Below are positions 31,626-40,797 of a stretch of DNA of 57,239 nucleotides, in pieces. The notes below the pieces were generated by a model that ran no database searches, was not told the origin of the DNA, and was given only the letters and a program-made list of their open reading frames with translations. A program made the position numbers and the translations under genes. Origin of the DNA: Zoogloea sp. (GTDB lineage Bacteria > Pseudomonadota > Gammaproteobacteria > Burkholderiales > Rhodocyclaceae). The stretch's first letter is position 1, and the number at the start of each line of letters is the position of its first letter. The stretch covers positions 1 to 57,239 of the forward strand of contig JADKKC010000020.1 of the NCBI GenBank assembly GCA_016720685.1. The letters are read 5' to 3'.

Positions 31626-31654
31626 GGTTCAATTCTCCAAGAAAGCAAAAAATA

Positions 31655-33571
31655 TCAGGCCGTGCCGGCAAACGCAGATATTTCACGTTGCCAACGCTCG
31701 ACGATCGTATCGAGGGACATTTGACCGAGGTCTTGATTACCCCGGGCGCGCACGGCCACAACTTCAGCTGCCTTTTCCTTGTCACCAACAACCAGCAAGT
31801 AAGGCAGCTTACGTACGCTATGTTCGCGTATTTTATAAGTAATTTTCTCGTTGCGCAAATCCGCCTCGACGCGGAATCCGCGCGAGCGCAGCGTTTTGAC
31901 CACTTCCGTCACGTAATCGGCCTGCGCATCCGAGATATTCATCACCACGGCCTGCACCGGCGACAACCACATGGGCAGCGCACCGGCGTGATTCTCGATG
32001 AGAATGCCGATAAAACGCTCCAGCGACCCGAGAATCGCGCGATGCAGCATCACCGGGCGGCGGCGGGAATTATCTTCCGTCACATACTCGGCATCCAGCC
32101 GCTCGGGCAGCACAAAGTCGAGCTGCATCGTGCCGCACTGCCAGGAACGGCCAAGGGCATCCTTGACGTGATACTCGATTTTCGGACCGTAGAAAGCGCC
32201 CTCACCGGGCAGCTCCTCCCAGCCATGACCGGAAGCAGCGAGCGCCTCGCGCAACCCGCCTTCGGCCTTGTCCCAGACCTCGTCACTGCCAGCACGCTTT
32301 TCCGGACGCAGGGAGAGCTTGACGGCCACATCGGTAAAACCGAAATCACGATAGACACGGGACAGCAATTCGTTGAAGGCTGTGACCTCGGAGACGATTT
32401 GCTCTTCGGTACAGAAGATATGCGCGTCGTCCTGCACAAAGCCGCGCACCCGCATCAGGCCGTGCAGGGCGCCAGAGGGCTCGTTGCGGTGACAGGAGCC
32501 GAACTCGGCCAGACGCAAAGGCAGATCGCGATAGGAATGCAGGCCGTGATTGTAAATCTGGACATGCCCCGGACAGTTCATCGGCTTGATCGCGTAATCG
32601 CGCTTTTCCGATTCCGTGGTGAACATGTTGTCACGGTAGTTATCCCAGTGCCCCGAGCGCTCCCACATCTGGCGATCCATCACAAGCGGAGTCTTGACCT
32701 CATCATAGCCCGCCGCCGTCAGCACACGGCGCATGTACTGCTCGATCTGCTGCCAGAGAGTCCAGCCCTTCGGGTGCCAGAAAACCATGCCCGGCGCTTC
32801 GTCCTGCAGATGGAAGAGATCGAGCTGCTTTCCGAGGCGGCGGTGATCGCGCTTTTCGGCCTCTTCAAGCATGTGCAGATAGGCTTCCTGATCTTCCTTC
32901 TTTGCCCAGGCCGTGCCGTAAATGCGCTGCAGCATTTCGTTCTTCGAGTCGCCGCGCCAATAAGCGCCGGCAACCTTCATCAGCTTGAAGACCTTGAGCT
33001 TTCCGGTAGACGGAACGTGAGGTCCGCGACAAAGATCGACGAAATCGCCCTCGCGATACAGGGACACATCCTGGTCCTGCGGGATCGACGCAATGATCTC
33101 GGCCTTGTAATGCTCGCCAATGGATTTGAAGAACGCAACAGCCTCATCCCGCGGCAGCACGCTACGCTCGACCGGAATATCACGCTTGACCAGCTCAGCC
33201 ATGCGCACCTCGATTTTTTCGAGATCTTCAGGCGTAAAGGGGCGCTTGTAGGAGAAGTCGTAGAAGAAGCCGTTTTCGATTACCGGCCCAATGGTGACCT
33301 GGGCGTCCGGAAACAGCTCTTTTACCGCGTAGGCCAGCAGGTGAGCCGTAGAGTGACGGATAATCTCGAGACCGTCCGCATCCTTGTCGGTAACGATGGC
33401 GAGCGCCGAATCGTTTTCAATCAGGAAAGAAGTATCGACAAGTTTGCCTTCGACCTTGCCGGCAAGCGCAGCACGGGCCAGGCCAGTACCAATGGAGGCA
33501 GCAACCTGGGCAATCGTCACGGGCTGCTCGAAACTGCGTACAGAACCGTCGGGCAAGGTGATATTGGGCAT
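31655..33571 (-). CDS. thrS: Threonyl-tRNA synthetase
   Basis: A 638-residue class II synthetase: TGS domain (1-61), editing domain with HSTAHLLAYAVKELFP (about 72-87) and the Cys/His zinc-like editing site, catalytic core with MNCPGHVQIY (zinc Cys), motif 2 FGSCHRNEPSGALHG and motif 3, and the C-terminal anticodon-binding domain. The ATG at 33571 yields MPNITLPDGS, the usual N-terminus. The gene heads the thrS-infC-rpmI-rplT-pheS-pheT-ihfA-merR operon and follows a tRNA-Val gene and a hairpin with a T run. Confidence 0.97.
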   Translation of the reverse strand: MPNITLPDGSVRSFEQPVTIAQVAASIGTGLARAALAGKVEGKLVDTSFLIENDSALAIVTDKDADGLEIIRHSTAHLLAYAVKELFPDAQVTIGPVIENGFFYDFSYKRPFTPEDLEKIEVRMAELVKRDIPVERSVLPRDEAVAFFKSIGEHYKAEIIASIPQDQDVSLYREGDFVDLCRGPHVPSTGKLKVFKLMKVAGAYWRGDSKNEMLQRIYGTAWAKKEDQEAYLHMLEEAEKRDHRRLGKQLDLFHLQDEAPGMVFWHPKGWTLWQQIEQYMRRVLTAAGYDEVKTPLVMDRQMWERSGHWDNYRDNMFTTESEKRDYAIKPMNCPGHVQIYNHGLHSYRDLPLRLAEFGSCHRNEPSGALHGLMRVRGFVQDDAHIFCTEEQIVSEVTAFNELLSRVYRDFGFTDVAVKLSLRPEKRAGSDEVWDKAEGGLREALAASGHGWEELPGEGAFYGPKIEYHVKDALGRSWQCGTMQLDFVLPERLDAEYVTEDNSRRRPVMLHRAILGSLERFIGILIENHAGALPMWLSPVQAVVMNISDAQADYVTEVVKTLRSRGFRVEADLRNEKITYKIREHSVRKLPYLLVVGDKEKAAEVVAVRARGNQDLGQMSLDTIVERWQREISAFAGTA

Positions 33572-33599
33572 GATGACTCGCTTACGGAAAAATCTGGGC

Positions 33600-33637
33600 A
33601 AAAAAAAAGCGCGGACGAGCCGCGCTTTTTCTTTTTT
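33600..33637 (-). terminator. Terminator between tRNA-Val and thrS
   Basis: The stem GCGCGG-CTCGT-CCGCGC (extended by A-T pairs) is followed on the minus strand by nine T; the other side also has a T-rich flank. It is well placed to end the tRNA-Val transcript, or to attenuate read-through into the thrS operon, whose ATG is about 30 bases further on. Confidence 0.8.
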
Positions 33638-33720
33638 CTGGAAAACGCCTCACAGCAGACTCGGTCTTGATTAGCCTTGCGTGCTGCAAGTTCGAGACAT
33701 CGTTTTCCTTCTTAGGTATG

Positions 33721-33797
33721 TGGTAGGCGCGATTGGACTCGAACCAACGACCCCCACCATGTCAAGGTGGTGCTCTAACCAGCTGAGCTACGCGCCT
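33721..33797 (-). tRNA. tRNA-Val (GAC anticodon)
   Basis: A 77-nt cloverleaf. The acceptor stem AGGCGCG pairs with CGCGCCT, the D arm is GCTCAGCTGGTTAGAGC, the anticodon loop TTGACAT carries GAC, and the T arm contains GGTTCGAGTCC. The CCA end is encoded. The gene lies between the PolB-like exonuclease gene and thrS on the same strand. Confidence 0.96.
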
Positions 33798-33808
33798 AAG
33801 AAGCCCGC

Positions 33809-33836
33809 ATTATAGACGGCCTATAGAATCTGTCAA
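33809..33836 (-). promoter_or_regulatory. Consensus sigma-70 promoter for tRNA-Val
   Basis: On the minus strand TTGACA and TATAAT, both exact consensus hexamers, are separated by 16 bases, and the -10 element lies 11 bases ahead of the mature tRNA 5' end. The discriminator is GC-rich (GCGGGC), as in stringently controlled stable-RNA promoters. The promoter sits directly behind the stop codon of the exonuclease gene. Confidence 0.88.
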
Positions 33837-33839
33837 CAA

Positions 33840-34655
33840 CTACTTGGATTTATTTTCATCCGGCGTACTGAGCGGCCACGCCGCAAGGAAACTCTCCCAG
33901 TGCGCAGCTTCAAGGCGACCCAGCGTTTCACGCACGAAAGTGATCTCGGCTTCGTACCCGGCCTTGTCGAGCACCCCACGCATCAACTGGAAACGCAGGA
34001 ACACGAGGTAGGTATTCACCACATCGGTTTCACAGTAATCACGAATTTCCGCGATACGGCCTTCACAGTAACCCTTCCACACGGCCGAGCCATCCATGCC
34101 GAGCTTGCCGGGAAACCCCATCAGCTTGGCGAGATCGTCCAACGGCGCGCTAGCCCGCGGCTGGTAAAGCGCCAGCAAGTCCATCAGGTCGAGATGCCGG
34201 GTGTGGTAGCGCCCTATGTAGTTGTTCCACTTGAAATCACGGGAGTCGTTGTAATCCCCGTCGCCCAGATCCCAGTAGCGGGGCGCGCTGACGCCGTGCA
34301 ACATGCCGCGGTAGTGCAGCACCGGAAGATCAAAGCCGCCTCCGTTCCACGACACCAGTTGCGGAGTAAATCTCTCGACGCCGTCGAAAAAGCGCTGAAT
34401 GAGCTGACCCTCGGCACAATCGGGCTCCGACAGCGAAAACACGCGAAACTGACTGGCGTCCCTCAGTGCGCAGGAAATCGTCACGACCCGCTGCAAATGA
34501 TGAGGCAGGAAATCCGACCCGTTGACGGCACGCCGCTGCTGGAAGGCAAACTCAGCCACCTCCTCGGGCGCCAGCTCATCCGGCAGGCCGTGCAGCCTGC
34601 GAATACCCTCGACATCGGGAATCGTTTCGATATCAAAAACAAGCGTAGTGGCCAT
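33840..34655 (-). CDS. Predicted 3'-5' exonuclease related to the PolB exonuclease domain
   Basis: A 271-residue stand-alone DEDDy-type exonuclease. Motif I is VFDIETIPD (D-x-E), motif II lies around SWNGGGFDLPVL, and motif III is YCETDVVNTYLVF with the Tyr and Asp of the DEDDy class, so the catalytic set looks complete. The family is common in proteobacteria, but its in vivo substrate is not established. The start is at 34655 (MATTLVF); an alternative ATG at 34664 overlaps the cysM stop as TGATG and would indicate translational coupling. Confidence 0.82.
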   Translation of the reverse strand: MATTLVFDIETIPDVEGIRRLHGLPDELAPEEVAEFAFQQRRAVNGSDFLPHHLQRVVTISCALRDASQFRVFSLSEPDCAEGQLIQRFFDGVERFTPQLVSWNGGGFDLPVLHYRGMLHGVSAPRYWDLGDGDYNDSRDFKWNNYIGRYHTRHLDLMDLLALYQPRASAPLDDLAKLMGFPGKLGMDGSAVWKGYCEGRIAEIRDYCETDVVNTYLVFLRFQLMRGVLDKAGYEAEITFVRETLGRLEAAHWESFLAAWPLSTPDENKSK

Positions 34656-34663
34656 GCGGATCA

Positions 34664-35554
34664 TCAGGCAGGAAAAACACCTGTAGACAGATAACGATCG
34701 CCCCGGTCGCAAACGATGGAAACGATCACCGCGTTTTCTAGCTGCTCGGCGAGGCGCAGCGCCACGCACATGGCACCGCCCGAGGAGATTCCGGCAAAAA
34801 TGCCTTCTTCACGCGCGAGACGGCGAGTCATTTCCTCGGCGTCGGCCTGCGATACGTATTCGAGCTGGTCGACTCGGGCGTTGTCGTAGATGCTCGGCAG
34901 GTAGGCCTCGGGCCATTTGCGGATGCCTGGAATCTGCGACCCATCGGTAGGCTGGCAGCCGACAATGCGGATCGCCGGGTTCTTCTCTTTCAGATAGGCG
35001 GACACACCCATGATCGTGCCCGTAGTGCCCATGCTGCTGATGAAATGGGACACAGTCCCGCCTGTCTGCTCCCAGATCTCGGGGCCGGTGCCTTCGAAGT
35101 GAGCCAGCGGATTGTCGGGGTTGGCGAACTGGTCGAGGATGACGCCGCGTCCTTCGTCGCGCATGCGCGAGGCCACGTCACGAGCGAGCTCCATGCCACC
35201 CTCCTTAGGGGTCAGCACCAGCTCGGCACCAAAGGCACTCATGCTCTGGCGGCGCTCGATGCTCTGGTTTTCGGGCATCACGAGAATCATGCCGTAGCCG
35301 CGAATGGCGGCTGCCATGGCAAGGGCAATGCCGGTATTGCCGCTGGTCGCCTCGATGAGGGTCTGGCCAGGAGCGATCTCGCCGCGCGCCTCGGCACGCA
35401 GGATCATCGACAGGGCCGGACGATCCTTGACCGAGCCGGCCGGATTGTTGCCTTCGAGCTTGGCGAGAATGACGTTATTACGTCCGGCCGCGATGCGCTT
35501 GAGCCGGACTAGCGGGGTCTGGCCCACGTAGTCTTCGAGAGTCTTGAATTCCAT
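34664..35554 (-). CDS. cysM: Cysteine synthase B (O-acetylserine sulfhydrylase)
   Basis: A 296-residue PLP enzyme making cysteine (or S-sulfocysteine from thiosulfate) from O-acetylserine. The PLP lysine is in NPAGSVKDRP, the cofactor phosphate loop is SMGTTGTIMG, and the substrate loop is EATSGNTG. The EGNNPAGSVKDR form and the short length favour CysM over CysK. Two adjacent ATGs (35557, 35554) exist; the second has better spacing to GGA. A terminator separates the gene from ugd upstream. Confidence 0.93.
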   Translation of the reverse strand: MEFKTLEDYVGQTPLVRLKRIAAGRNNVILAKLEGNNPAGSVKDRPALSMILRAEARGEIAPGQTLIEATSGNTGIALAMAAAIRGYGMILVMPENQSIERRQSMSAFGAELVLTPKEGGMELARDVASRMRDEGRGVILDQFANPDNPLAHFEGTGPEIWEQTGGTVSHFISSMGTTGTIMGVSAYLKEKNPAIRIVGCQPTDGSQIPGIRKWPEAYLPSIYDNARVDQLEYVSQADAEEMTRRLAREEGIFAGISSGGAMCVALRLAEQLENAVIVSIVCDRGDRYLSTGVFPA

Positions 35555-35661
35555 CATTCGATCCAGTGGAAAAATCGGGTTGGGGCGATGATACCGAATG
35601 CCTGTCAGGCGAACAGGGCAAACTGCGGCGCGCTCCGCGGGAACCGGAGCCGCCAAAAAGC

Positions 35662-35687
35662 AAAAAGGGACTCCCGCCGGAAGCCCC
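35662..35687 (-). terminator. Rho-independent terminator behind ugd
   Basis: On the minus strand GGGGCTTCC-GGC-GGGAGTCCC forms a 9-bp stem (with G-T wobbles) followed by TTTTTG and a second TTTTT. It lies 27 bases after the ugd stop. Confidence 0.8.
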
Positions 35688-35713
35688 TGAAAACAGCCTG
35701 AGTGCTCGCCCGC

Positions 35714-37035
35714 TCAGGGTCGGCCGATGCTCAGGTAGCTTAGGCCGGCCTGCCTCGGCAGGGCCGGGTCGAAAATATTGCGGCCGTCGAAAATCAGCGG
35801 GCTCTTGAGCTTGGCCTTGATGACATCGAAATCAGGGCTGCGGAACTCCTTCCATTCGGTGACGATCACCAGCGCATCAGCATTGTCGAGCGCCTGCATC
35901 GGGCGCTCGGCATAGGCGAGACGGGGCTCGTCACCAAATATCCGGCGACTTTCCGTCATCGCTACCGGATCGTAGGCAGTAACGGTCGCTCCGCGCCGGA
36001 AGAGTTCGGCGATGATCACGCGGCTGGGCGCATCGCGCATGTCGTCGGTATTCGGCTTGAACGCCAGCCCCCACAACGCAAAATGCTTGCCGCTGAGATC
36101 TTCGCCAAAATGGGCGACGATCTTGTTGACCAGCACCAGCTTCTGGGCGTCATTGGCATCCTCGACTGCGTTGAGCACATGCAGCGCATGGCCGACGTCC
36201 GCACCGGTCTTGATCAGCGCCTTGACGTCTTTCGGGAAGCACGAGCCGCCGTAACCGCAACCTGCATAAAGGAAATGGTAGCCAATGCGCGGATCGCTGC
36301 CGATGCCCTGGCGCACCAGTTCGATATCGGCGCCGAGGTTTTCGGCCAGCAGCGCGAGCTCGTTCATGAAGCTGATCCGGGTGGCCAGCATCGCGTTGGC
36401 CGCGTACTTGGTCAGCTCGGCACTGCGCAGGTCCATGATCAGGAGTTTTCGTGGTTACGCTGGAAAGGCGCGTACAAGGCCTTCATCAGAAAGATGGCCT
36501 GGTCATCCTCGGCGCCCACGACAATGCGATCCGGGCGCATAAAATCGTCGACCGCGGCACCCTCCTTGAGGAACTCGGGGTTCGACACAACGCTGTACGG
36601 AATCGCAGCGCCGCGGGCATCGAGTTCGGCCTGCACCGCAGTCTTGACCTTGTCGGCAGTTCCGACCGGCACGGTGCTCTTGTCGACGATCACCTTGTAG
36701 TCGGTCATGTGACGGCCGATGGCCCTGGCTGCCGACAGTACGTACTTCAGGTCGGCCGAGCCGTCCTCGTCGGGCGGCGTGCCAACAGCAATGAACTGGA
36801 TCGTTCCAAACTGGACGGCCTCCTGAACATCGGTCGTGAAATGCAGACGTCCGCCGGCAACGTTGCGGGCCACAACCTGCCCCAGGCCCGGCTCATGGAT
36901 CGGAATACCGCCTTCCTTGAGAATGCGGATTTTTTCCGGATCCAGATCAAGGCAAAGCACGTCGTTACCCATTTCAGCGAGACAGGCGCCGGATACCAAA
37001 CCCACATAACCCGTACCGACCACGGTGATTTTCAT
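35714..37035 (-). CDS. ugd: UDP-glucose 6-dehydrogenase (apparent frameshift)
   Basis: An NAD-dependent oxidase that makes UDP-glucuronate for polysaccharide or lipid modification. The first part (37035-36439) carries the Rossmann motif GTGYVGLVSGACLAE and ends at FQRNHE. The second part (36436-35714) carries the catalytic Cys in GCGYGGSCFPKD and the C-terminal UDP-binding domain. The break is at an A run (minus strand GAAAAC, near 36446): adding one A restores HEKLLIMDLRSAEL, the normal helix. Both halves are fully conserved, so the break is probably a homopolymer error. The gene follows lapB in the long collinear run. Confidence 0.88.
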
Positions 37036-37126
37036 ATGCTCATTCCCGAGATGAATCTAGATAACCGCGCCAGAAACTGGCAGCTTGCGCGAAAGGGGGG
37101 CCCTTCCGCAATAACCCCGTCCAAGA

Positions 37127-38298
37127 TCAGGGGGAGAGATCGAACTCTTCGGTGCGCCTTGGAGGATAGGTTTCCCATCCGCCACAGGCCGGGCAGCGCC
37201 AATAGAACTGCCGCGCCTTGAAACCACAGGCATCGCAACGGTAGCGCGCAACGCGGCGCGTATGCCCGTGCACCAGCCCTTTCACCAGCTCGATATCGTT
37301 ACGCTGCGCCACCGGCGCCGTCAACAGCGCAGCCTCCAGCAATTTGTCGAGCCCCAGCAGGGTTGGGTTGCGACGTAATTCGTCACGCACGAGCAGATAG
37401 GCAGCCTGGGGGCCTTCTTTTTGCAATTCCCACTGGAACAGGGCATCGAGGAGATCCAGCGAAGCGTACTGTTCAAGGTAGCTGCGCAGGAGTTGCATGC
37501 CCTGCTCCAGCTGACCGAGACGCCTGTAGGCATCCATGAGCCGCTCGGCAACAAGGGCGAGATAGACCGGATTCTGACTCTCGACCCTTTTCCAGGCATC
37601 GAGCGCACCCTGATCATCGCCGCGGGCTGCATGCAGATCGCCCAGCAACATGCTCGCACGAACCGACTTGCGATTCATTTCAAGGGCTCGCGTGATGCTG
37701 CCGAGCGCATCGTCGAATCGGGAGTTTGCGATATCAGCGCTGGCCAGCTCGCAGTGGAAATTGGAGACTTCCTTTTCCCAGAGAACACCTTCGTGAGGCA
37801 GCGCCTCGGCGATCTCGATGGCCTTTCGCCAATCCTTTTCCTGCTGATAGATGTCGAGCAGGTTCTTGAGGGCGAAATCGTTCAGACGGGTATCACGCAA
37901 CTTGAGGAACACCGCCTCGGCACGATCCAGCAAGCCCGCCTTGAGAAAGTCCAGGCCGAGCTCCGACAGCGCGTGCTGGCGCTGATCGTCCGACAGGTCG
38001 TTGCGGTCAACCAGGTTCTGGTGCATGCGGATCGCCCTGTCCGTTTCACCCTCCGGCGAAACAGGCTTCCCAGCGCAAAATGCAGTTCAACGGTCTGATT
38101 GTCGATCTTGACCGCCTCGATGAAGGCGTCGATGGCCTTGTCGGGCTGCTCGTTGAGCAAAAAATTGAGGCCGGTCAGATAGGTCCGCGGCAACGCGCGG
38201 GACTCCTTGACCAGATGCTTGATATCAATTCGCGCCGCCAGCCAGCCCAGCACGAAAAAAAGCGGAAAAGCCAGCAACCACCAGAGTTCGAATTCCAT
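37127..38298 (-). CDS. lapB: Lipopolysaccharide assembly protein LapB (apparent frameshift)
   Basis: The inner-membrane TPR protein (YciM) that regulates LpxC turnover and LPS assembly. It has an N-terminal membrane helix (LLAFPLFFVLGWLAA), about nine TPR-like repeats and a C-terminal rubredoxin-like zinc knuckle with CDAC and CPAC. The frame changes near 38050: adding one G in the coding strand gives FRREGETDRAIRMHQNL, the standard sequence. The gene is normally essential or near-essential, so sequence error is likely. It starts 4 bases after the lapA stop. Confidence 0.9.
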
Positions 38299-38302
38299 GG
38301 AG

Positions 38303-38611
38303 TCAGTAGCTCTCCGGCAGATCGGGCCCGTGGGCCAGGGGAAGCGGATTCTGCCTGTCGGACTTCGCACCTTCTTCGTTTTCCCCCCTTAGCTGACCGA
38401 TCTCGCGATGTTGGCGATACAGGGTGGCGAGCGTTGCCGTCACACCGATGAGAACCCCCACCACAACGAACAACAGAATCACCAGCACAAGCGGCACATG
38501 CCACTGCGCGCCAAAGAAGAAACGCAGAACGACAACGTCGTCATTCTTGACGGCGAATCCGAACAGCAGCAGGAAGATGAAGAGTCGGAAGACCCAGATG
38601 AGTGCGCGCAT
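38303..38611 (-). CDS. lapA: Lipopolysaccharide assembly protein LapA
   Basis: A 102-residue inner-membrane protein with two transmembrane helices (residues about 5-22 and 41-64) and a cytoplasmic, charged C-terminal tail. LapA works with LapB at the LPS assembly site and lies immediately upstream of it, as in other proteobacteria. A strong terminator stands between it and ihfB, so lapA-lapB may have their own transcript or depend on read-through. Confidence 0.9.
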   Translation of the reverse strand: MRALIWVFRLFIFLLLFGFAVKNDDVVVLRFFFGAQWHVPLVLVILLFVVVGVLIGVTATLATLYRQHREIGQLRGENEEGAKSDRQNPLPLAHGPDLPESY

Positions 38612-38635
38612 TCTGAAATTATCCCCGACACGGGC

Positions 38636-38665
38636 AAAAAAAAGAAGGCGGCTTGCGCCGCCTTC
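38636..38665 (-). terminator. Rho-independent terminator behind ihfB
   Basis: The perfect 9-bp stem GAAGGCGGC-GCAA-GCCGCCTTC is followed on the minus strand by eight T. It lies 53 bases after the ihfB stop. Confidence 0.9.
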
Positions 38666-38718
38666 GTGATCGAGCTGAATGACTCCGGATGACTCCGGCC
38701 CATGAACTCAGACAGGCA

Positions 38719-39003
38719 TCACCCCATCATGTCCACGCGCTCTCGCAACTCCTTGCCCGCCTTGAAATGCGGAACATATTTTTCCGGAACCTGCACCTTA
38801 TCGCCGGACTTGGGATTTCGCCCAACCCGGGGCGGGCGGTAATTCAAGGCAAAGCTGCCAAAGCCGCGGATCTCGATACGATCACCTCGCGACAGGGCGT
38901 CGGTCATCGCATCGAGAATCATCTTGACCGCGAATTCGGCGTCCTTCGCGACCAGCTGGGGAAACCGCTCCGCCAGCCGGGCGATGAGCTCCGACTTGGT
39001 CAT
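38719..39003 (-). CDS. ihfB: Integration host factor subunit beta
   Basis: A 94-residue HU/IHF-family protein, partner of ihfA at 26604-26909. The body contains GFGSFALNYRPP and the DNA-intercalating arm GRNPKSGDKV. It starts 9 bases after the rpsA stop, the conserved rpsA-ihfB arrangement. Confidence 0.95.
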   Translation of the reverse strand: MTKSELIARLAERFPQLVAKDAEFAVKMILDAMTDALSRGDRIEIRGFGSFALNYRPPRVGRNPKSGDKVQVPEKYVPHFKAGKELRERVDMMG

Positions 39004-39012
39004 GCGAGCCGC

Positions 39013-40718
39013 TTACTTCTGCTCGTTCAGCTTGGCCTTCAGCAGCGCACCGAGGTTGGTGGTGCCGCTGGCAGCGGAAGAGCTGTCAGACGCCAGCTTG
39101 GTCATCGCTTCATTCTGCTCGACCTGATCCTTCGCACGGATCGACAGATTGATGCCGCGGGTCTTGCGATCCACGTTGACGATCAGGGCTTCGACTTCTT
39201 CACCGACCTTCAGCAGCAGGGAGAGATCATCAACGCGATCGCGGGAGAACTCGGAAGCGCGCAGGTAGCCTTCGACATCGTTGTTCAGGCCGATCACGGC
39301 GCCACGGGCATCCACGGTCTTCACGGTGCCGTTAACAAGGGTGTTCTTGTCGTGGGTAGCGATGAAGTTGGTGAAGGGATCGCCATCGAGTTGCTTGATG
39401 CCGAGGGAGATACGCTCCTTCTCGACATCGATGTTCAGCACAACGGCTTCGACTTCGTCGCCCTTCTTGTACTGGCGGACGGCTTCTTCGCCGGTCAGCG
39501 ACCAGGACAGGTCAGACAGGTGCACCAGACCGTCGATACCGCCTTCCAGGCCGATGAACACGCCGAAGTCGGTCAGGGACTTGATCTGACCACGGACCTT
39601 GTCGCCCTTCTTGTGGTTGATGGCGAAATCGTCCCACGGGTTGGACATGCACTGCTTCATGCCCAGGGAGATGCGGCGACGGTCTTCGTCGATTTCAAGA
39701 ATCATCACTTCGACTTCGTCGCCCAGCTGGACAACCTTGGTCGGGTGGATGTTCTTGTTGGTCCAATCCATTTCGGAAACGTGAACCAGGCCTTCGATGC
39801 CCTGCTCGACTTCAACGAATGCGCCGTAATCGGTAATGTTGGTCACCTTGCCGAATAGGCGGGTGCCCTGCGGGTAACGACGGGAGATGCCCACCCACGG
39901 ATCTTCGCCCAGCTGCTTGAGGCCGAGGGAGACGCGGTTCTTCTCTTGGTCGAACTTGAGCACCTTGGCTTCGAGTTCATCGCCAACCGACAGCACTTCC
40001 GACGGGTGACGCACGCGACGCCAGGCCAGGTCGGTGATGTGCAGCAGGCCGTCGATGCCGCCGAGGTCCACGAATGCGCCGTAGTCGGTGATGTTCTTGA
40101 CGATACCCTTGACGACAGTGCCTTCCTTGAGGGTTTCGAGGAGTTTCTGACGCTCTTCGCCCATGGAAGCTTCGAGCACTGCGCGACGGGACACGACCAC
40201 GTTGTTGCGCTTGCGGTCGAGCTTGATGACGCGGAATTCGAATTCCTTGCCTTCGAACGGGGTGGTGTCCTTGACCGGACGCATATCCACCAGCGAACCC
40301 GGCAGGAAGGCGCGGATGCCGTTAACCATGACCGTCAGGCCACCCTTGACCTTGCCGGTAATCATGCCCTTGACGAGGATCGCGTCGTTCAGCGCCTTGT
40401 CGAGGTCGTTCCAGGCGGCAATGCGCTTGGCCTTGTCGCGGGACAGGCGGGTTTCGCCGTAGCCGTCTTCGAGCTGCTCGATGGCAACCTGAACGTAATC
40501 GCCGATATCGACGGTCAGCTCGCCGCGATCGCCGCGAAACTCTTCGAGGGGGATGTAGCTCTCGGACTTGAGGCCGGCGTTAACGACGACGAAGTTTTGG
40601 TCAATCCGCACGACTTCGGCGGTGATCACTTCACCGGCACGCATCTCCTGACGACTGAGGGATTCCTCAAACAGGGCGGCAAAACTTTCCTCGAAGGAAA
40701 CAGGGGTGGCAGTGACAT
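39013..40718 (-). CDS. rpsA: 30S ribosomal protein S1 (frameshift after second codon)
   Basis: Ribosomal protein S1 (about 568 residues when corrected), the mRNA-binding protein needed for initiation on most messages, with six S1 OB-fold repeats. From the Met at 40644 (MRAGEVITAEV) the frame is open to the stop. Homologous N-terminal sequence (TPVSFEESFAALFEESLSRQE) is encoded further upstream, but the only ATG, at 40718, is out of frame with it: ATG TC- ACT GCC needs one more base after TC. S1 is essential, so a one-base consensus error is the best reading. AAGG about 11 bases ahead of 40718 is the likely ribosome-binding site. Confidence 0.93.
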
Positions 40719-40797
40719 AGGGAAAAAGAACCTTACAACCGTCGCGAGACGGCTCCTGGTTGAAAAACCTTCCGCACCCGGGCGGCTGCGGAAGAGG

